A stretch of 64,000 nucleotides of DNA from Desarmillaria ectypa (Eukaryota > Basidiomycota > Agaricomycetes > Agaricales > Physalacriaceae): positions 682,001 through 746,000 of the forward strand of contig JAUDYN010000008.1 of assembly GCA_030407005.1 (NCBI GenBank). Direction: 5' to 3'. This document shows positions 59,924-64,000 of this stretch, piece after piece. The position numbers were made by a program, and so were the translations under genes. The notes under the pieces are model-generated. The model was not told the DNA's origin. It saw nothing but the letters and a program-made list of their open reading frames with translations, and ran no database searches. Positions within the stretch are counted from its first letter, which is position 1; each line of letters starts with the position of its first letter.

Positions 59924-62293
59924 ATGACCAGTTCTGGCGCCTTGACGCCCGCTACAGTGGCCTTGGATTTAACGACAGATGTACGTCAATCCAGCATGGC
60001 AGAAAACGACGACCAAGCTGTCGTCGCTTCAGCGGTTGAAGAGGATTTTTTGGATATTGAGCATCTCCCGGTCCAAGACGATCCACGAAAGTGGTCATCC
60101 ATGCGCAAGGTAAGGCAATATCACGGTCGCGTGCCGCCTCCGCTTACGATCGCCGCGCTCTAGAATTTTATCCTGGGTGTGATTTCTTCAGGCTCGATGA
60201 TTGCCGGATTCGGCGCCAACATACAAAATCGTGAGGTTGCTTCTATAAAATGTACGGCTGGCAGTCAGGACTAACGAGCCTTGTACTAGCTGCGATCGAG
60301 GATATGGAAAGGGACCTCCCTGCGACAAGTGGGCAAATTAGCTTGAGCATTTCCCTGTTCATCGCCCTGCAAGGAGTCACACCCTTGTTTTGGAGTTCTA
60401 TTAGCGAAGTGAAAGGTCGCCGGGTACAACGAAACCAAAGTGTCTGGGCGCTTTTTTGGCTGATTAATTATGCCAGTTCGTTTACCTGGTTTCGCTCCTG
60501 ATATTTACCGCTGGGTCAGTCGTCGTGGCTACTAGCAAGACGATAGGCTTGTGAGATTATGTTCCAACACTTGTGTCCAAGTATATTTGTTTATCCAGAG
60601 CTTCTTTTCCACAGGGTGATAGGGATGCGGTGCCTACAAGCTTTAGGGTGCGTATTGTGACTTATCCGCCAGAATTTTGTACTCATCGGGTCCAGTTCAA
60701 GCGCTGTGATGACAATCGGTGCGGCTAGTCTTGCAGACATCTTCGATCCGAAGGAAAGAGGAACGAAAGTTCGTGCCCTTTCATAGGACTGCTCAGACGT
60801 TTATCCCTACCGCACAGATGGGTATATATTATATTTCTCCTCTTCTTGGTCCATCTCTGGGTCCAGTATTTGGTGGAGTTCTCACTACCGGATTCAATTG
60901 GCGTGCCCCCTTCTGGTTCCTCGCCATCCTTGCCGGGTCTATTTTTTTGTGCTTCTTGTTCTTTTTCAAAGACACATACAGGAAAGAACGAAGTTACGCG
61001 TACCAAAATATCTTGAAACGGCATTTGAAGGAACAGACACAGCAAATAAAAAATGAGGGGAAGCTGCGGACCAAGGAGGCCGAAACTCTGGAGAAACCAA
61101 ACGATACGAAAGAGACGAGGGAGGATGAAGATGTCAAGACAGATGTTGACCTAGAAAAACAGGAATCTAGTAATGCTAAAGTCGGCGCCTTGACCCCAGA
61201 AGTCCTGCCAACAATAACGCTCTCTTTGAGGGATGTGAACCCGGTCCATCCCTTATGGCTCATTCTTCGACGGCGGAACAATCTTCTTATGCTATTCTCC
61301 TCAGGTAGGCGGCCTTTTCGCGGATTGCGAATATATAATAACACTCATTCCTACAGGTGTCCTATTCTCATACTGCTTCATAGTCGTATACACAACATCT
61401 CGAACTCTCGGGAGCGCTTACGGTTACGATGCCCTGACGATAGGATTCATTTTGGTGTCGTTCGGATTGGGTCTGCAGATTGTTTCTCTCCGTTCGTTTC
61501 GCATCACCGAAACTGATGTTATTGCCTGTTATCACAAGGATCGATGGCAGGGAGCATACTAGGAGGTCGTTTCTCTGATCGGGAGTTAGCAAGACTCATA
61601 CGAAAGAATGAAGGGAAGAGTTACCCAGAGGTCTGCGCCCCTTGCCTCTGCTTCCTGTTCTCTTTACCTCTCATTTCAATCTCTAGATGCGCTTGAAGAG
61701 CACAATATATAGCATCTGGCTCTTCCCTATGTCGGTCGTAGGGCTTGGGTGGGTATGTCAACAGCACGCACATGTTGCTGCAATATGCGTTATGCTATTT
61801 GTTTCGGGTTTCTTCGCGATGTAAGTCCACGCATCACAACCAAAAATTACATCTCTGTGACCAATACGATCCGTAATAGCTCTGCTTATGCCAGTGAATT
61901 GGCTTATATTATTGATGCAAATGTGGGTCGCTCTTCCAGTGCTGTTGCGCTAAACAGTTCCTTCCGTGGAATGGCGGCGTTTATCGGTACGGAGATCGCA
62001 GTACCCGTGCAGGTCCGTCAAATATTCTAGCAATATTTTTCCTTACTAACTCGGACTTGCAACGACACTTCCAGAATAAGCTTGGCGATGGTGCGTTTTT
62101 TTGGGTCCTTAACAATGGAAACTAATACATAGTTTACCTACTTTCCCTCATCACTGCGGTGCTCATAGGCTGGATGTATACCATTTTTGCCCTAATTCTG
62201 CTGCTCAGTGGGCTCTTGGTATTGCTGGTAATAAAAAAGGGTGAGGAATGGAGAGTCCGGGGAGAAATAAGCGAAGACGGTAGCAATACTTAG
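59924..62293 (+). CDS. MFS drug:H+ antiporter-like transporter (DHA1 family)
   Basis: This is a multi-exon gene from the ATG at 59924 to the TAG at 62291-62293. The first exons are 59924-60109, 60164-60230 and 60290 onward. A cytosolic N terminus (LPVQDDPRKWSSMRK) precedes about twelve membrane segments. Motifs include NFILGVISSGSMIAGFG (TM1), ISLSISLFIALQG, WSSISEVKGRR (the family G-x3-D/E-x2-GRR/K loop), GAASLADIFDPKERGTK, then YYISPLLGPSLGPVFGG (motif C, antiporter signature), a long Lys/Glu-rich central loop with a KEETREDED-like acidic run, and GGRFSDRELARL. Members export drugs or small metabolites by proton exchange across the plasma membrane; the substrate is unknown. All splice junctions I checked restore the reading frame, so it appears intact. 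It starts 321 bp after the RRP6 stop, same strand. Confidence 0.9.
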
Positions 62294-62359
62294 GATAGCC
62301 TCTGTTGGACAAGCTGTGACCCCACCCTAGATCCTGTAGACCAGCAATTTGTATTCCAG

Positions 62360-63900
62360 AAAGTGTATGTCCTGATTCTTTTTCCACCCTCCTCGGTGTT
62401 CTGGGAACGAACCATGCCCGAAATGAACACGACTACGTTGTGATCCAGAAGTCTTTGTCTGAACAAGAAAATCTTCTAGAGCAGGTTCGAGCACAAAAGG
62501 CTGATCTTGAACAGCAGCTTTCGGTCGTTAGCCAGCGTGAAGCAGAAATTGTGAAGACCATCGCTGACTATCACATGCTCCTCCGTGCAATGCGATCCCT
62601 CCCGGCAGAGCTCCTGAGAGAAATATTTTCTGCCCATTGCGCAGAATATCCAAAATTTGGCAATGGTGCTGGAGTTGCTTTTCGGCGAGAGTCGTTTAGG
62701 TCTCCTATGGATATGCAGATGGCGGGATGTGGCGTTACATATCAACGTCCAAGATTTGGACGGCTCTGTCCGTGGATTAGACACCGTTTTCTTCCGGACA
62801 AAGCCGAATTTAATGCTTCGGAAATCGTCATCGAGCCAGCTGCCGCTCAGTATTGGCTTCGGACCCATCGACTCTTGTGATCCACATATCAGCGACTATC
62901 AATTTACGGTCTTCAATGCTATTTTTTTCCCCCCCAGTACATCGATGCAAGTGTTTCTCTGGCAGAATTTATTTAGATCCCGAAAGCCGTGAAGCCATCC
63001 AAAGGGCAATAGACTAGGGCATACCAAACGCTCTAATGCTTGAGTCACTTTCGCTTCGCTCATATTCTGCCAGTTCGGCTGGCGAAGAAAGCTTCGTCAT
63101 CTGGACATCGACAATTGTCTCCTTACCAGTGCAAGATATCATCATGGTAAAGCTGTAAACACCTTCGTTGAGTGATCTTTTTAACTGTCGGAAAACGCGG
63201 AAGTCCTCGAAGAATTGAAAGTAGAAGAGGTGGAACAGAGTAGTGTTCCTCGGCATGGGCGACGTGACTCTCGTCGGTTGGGCAGTCTAGCCAGCACCCA
63301 TTTCCGGTACACCGACAGTGTGGCGGTCAACCAATTCATCGATTATGTGACGCTCCCTTCAATCAGTAAGCTCACTGTTCGAACGAGCTCATCATGGTCA
63401 GATACCGATACCTCATCATGGCCGGATACCAGTGCCTTCATACGTTTTTTTAAGCGATCAACGTGTTCCTTGACCAAATTGATCAACATGGGCCCGGATG
63501 TCGACGAACATGGGTTTCTTCTGGGGATACTTCTCCCGTCCCTCCGACAAGTTCTGCACATCGAAAACGAAAATCACGACATGCCCCCCCTTTACTTTTT
63601 CCATCCCCTGTGCTTGGGGATCTCACCGGCAAGCCTGAGAGACAGAACTTTACGGCACTCAGGGATCTACGAATTTCTGTACAGCTGCATCAAATGGCTA
63701 GTGTGAAGAAACTCCTCGATTATCGTCATACAAACTCGAGGAAACTCGGAGTAGCCAGGCTCAATCGTCTCTCAATTATCATCATAGCGGTGCGACTCTC
63801 TACTGCTCAGATGAGAGATCGAGGACAGCAGGTGTGGGAACTCTTTAAGCCCTACCGGAAGGCCGGTCTGAGCTTGACGTGGGATATTCGAAGCCGGTGA
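62360..63900 (+). pseudogene. F-box/LRR-type protein, frameshifted relic or unresolved gene
   Basis: The frame from about 62370 reads FSTLLGVLGTNHARNEHDYV and a coiled coil (SEQENLLEQVRAQKADLEQQ), then the F-box core SLPAELLREIFSAHCAEYP. This is the usual start of the large Agaricomycete F-box family. The next conserved block, LLWICRWRDVALHINVQDLD with RKSSSSQLPLSIGF, is in a different frame without a convincing intron between. Further downstream, LRR-like stretches (TDSVAVNQFIDYVTLPSISK, GILLPSLRQVLHI) run towards the window end in other frames. F-box proteins join SCF ubiquitin ligases and bind targets through the C-terminal repeats. No ATG was found at the expected start. Frame loss suggests a pseudogene, though unrecognised introns could explain part of it. 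Confidence 0.5.
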
Positions 63901-64000
63901 TTCTTTTACATCTATGTATCCGCTTTACAAAGGACAAGAATACATCTCAGCTATCTTTTCTCTTTCGAACAATGTTCGTCATTGCGCGTTCCAAGTCCTA

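Noticed and set aside
1..64000. tRNA, rRNA, CRISPR and bacterial-type operon features
   Set aside because: None could be supported by reading; the intron-rich gene structure is eukaryotic throughout.

Overview
The window is nuclear DNA from a filamentous basidiomycete, most likely an Agaricomycete. Genes are split by many short GT-AG introns (mostly 45-60 nt, some exons only 7-31 nt). There are no operons, tRNAs, rRNAs or CRISPR arrays that I can support. The gene repertoire is fungal: VTS1, RRP6, an NAD-specific glutamate dehydrogenase, a GH16 beta-glucanase, GPI-anchored secreted proteins, a fungal alpha/beta hydrolase and F-box debris. Gene models were built by joining frames across splice sites; most of those traced exon by exon give totals divisible by three.

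Layout. 1-0.9 kb: 3' part of a single-pass membrane protein (+). 1.2-4.1 kb: a DUF262 protein with an RS/RG-rich tail (-), divergent from a class I glutamine amidotransferase (4.8-5.6 kb, +). 5.9-6.5 kb: a Cys-rich GPI-type secreted gene (-). 6.6-11.3 kb: a gene-poor stretch holding two DNA-transposon-derived elements, a ~940-bp element with ~90-bp terminal inverted repeats (8728-9667) and a 219-bp TA-flanked MITE (10480-10698). 11.3-14.5 kb: a ribosomal-L1-domain nucleolar protein and an alpha/beta hydrolase with micro-exons (+). 18.8-20.2 kb: a zeta-crystallin/PIG3-type quinone oxidoreductase (-). 23.7-27.2 kb: a divergent pair of secreted proteins, an internally duplicated one (-) and a GH16 glucanase (+). 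29.4-33.5 kb: an SDR and VTS1 (-). 37.6-41.9 kb: GDH2 (+). 43.0-46.9 kb: an isopenicillin-N-synthase-like 2OG-Fe(II) dioxygenase and a second SDR (+). 46.9-49.1 kb: a duplicated spacer and a CoA-transferase relic. 49.3-50.9 kb: a GT61 glycosyltransferase (-). 51.8-53.9 kb: an orphan kinase-like protein (+). 54.2-55.5 kb: a broken P-loop NTPase (-). 55.8-62.3 kb: a small membrane protein (-), divergent from RRP6 (+), then an MFS transporter (+). 62.3-63.9 kb: an F-box relic.

Functionally these are mainly housekeeping genes: RNA turnover (RRP6, VTS1), ribosome assembly (L1 protein) and nitrogen/carbon metabolism (GDH2, amidotransferase). Accessory secreted or oxidoreductase genes are interspersed, and pseudogenes and transposon remnants lie between them. 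I see no convincing biosynthetic cluster. The most notable items are the exon-pair duplication in the secreted protein, the dioxygenase whose micro-exon has lost its splice donor, the two transposon-derived elements, and the DUF262 protein fused to a splicing-factor-like tail.
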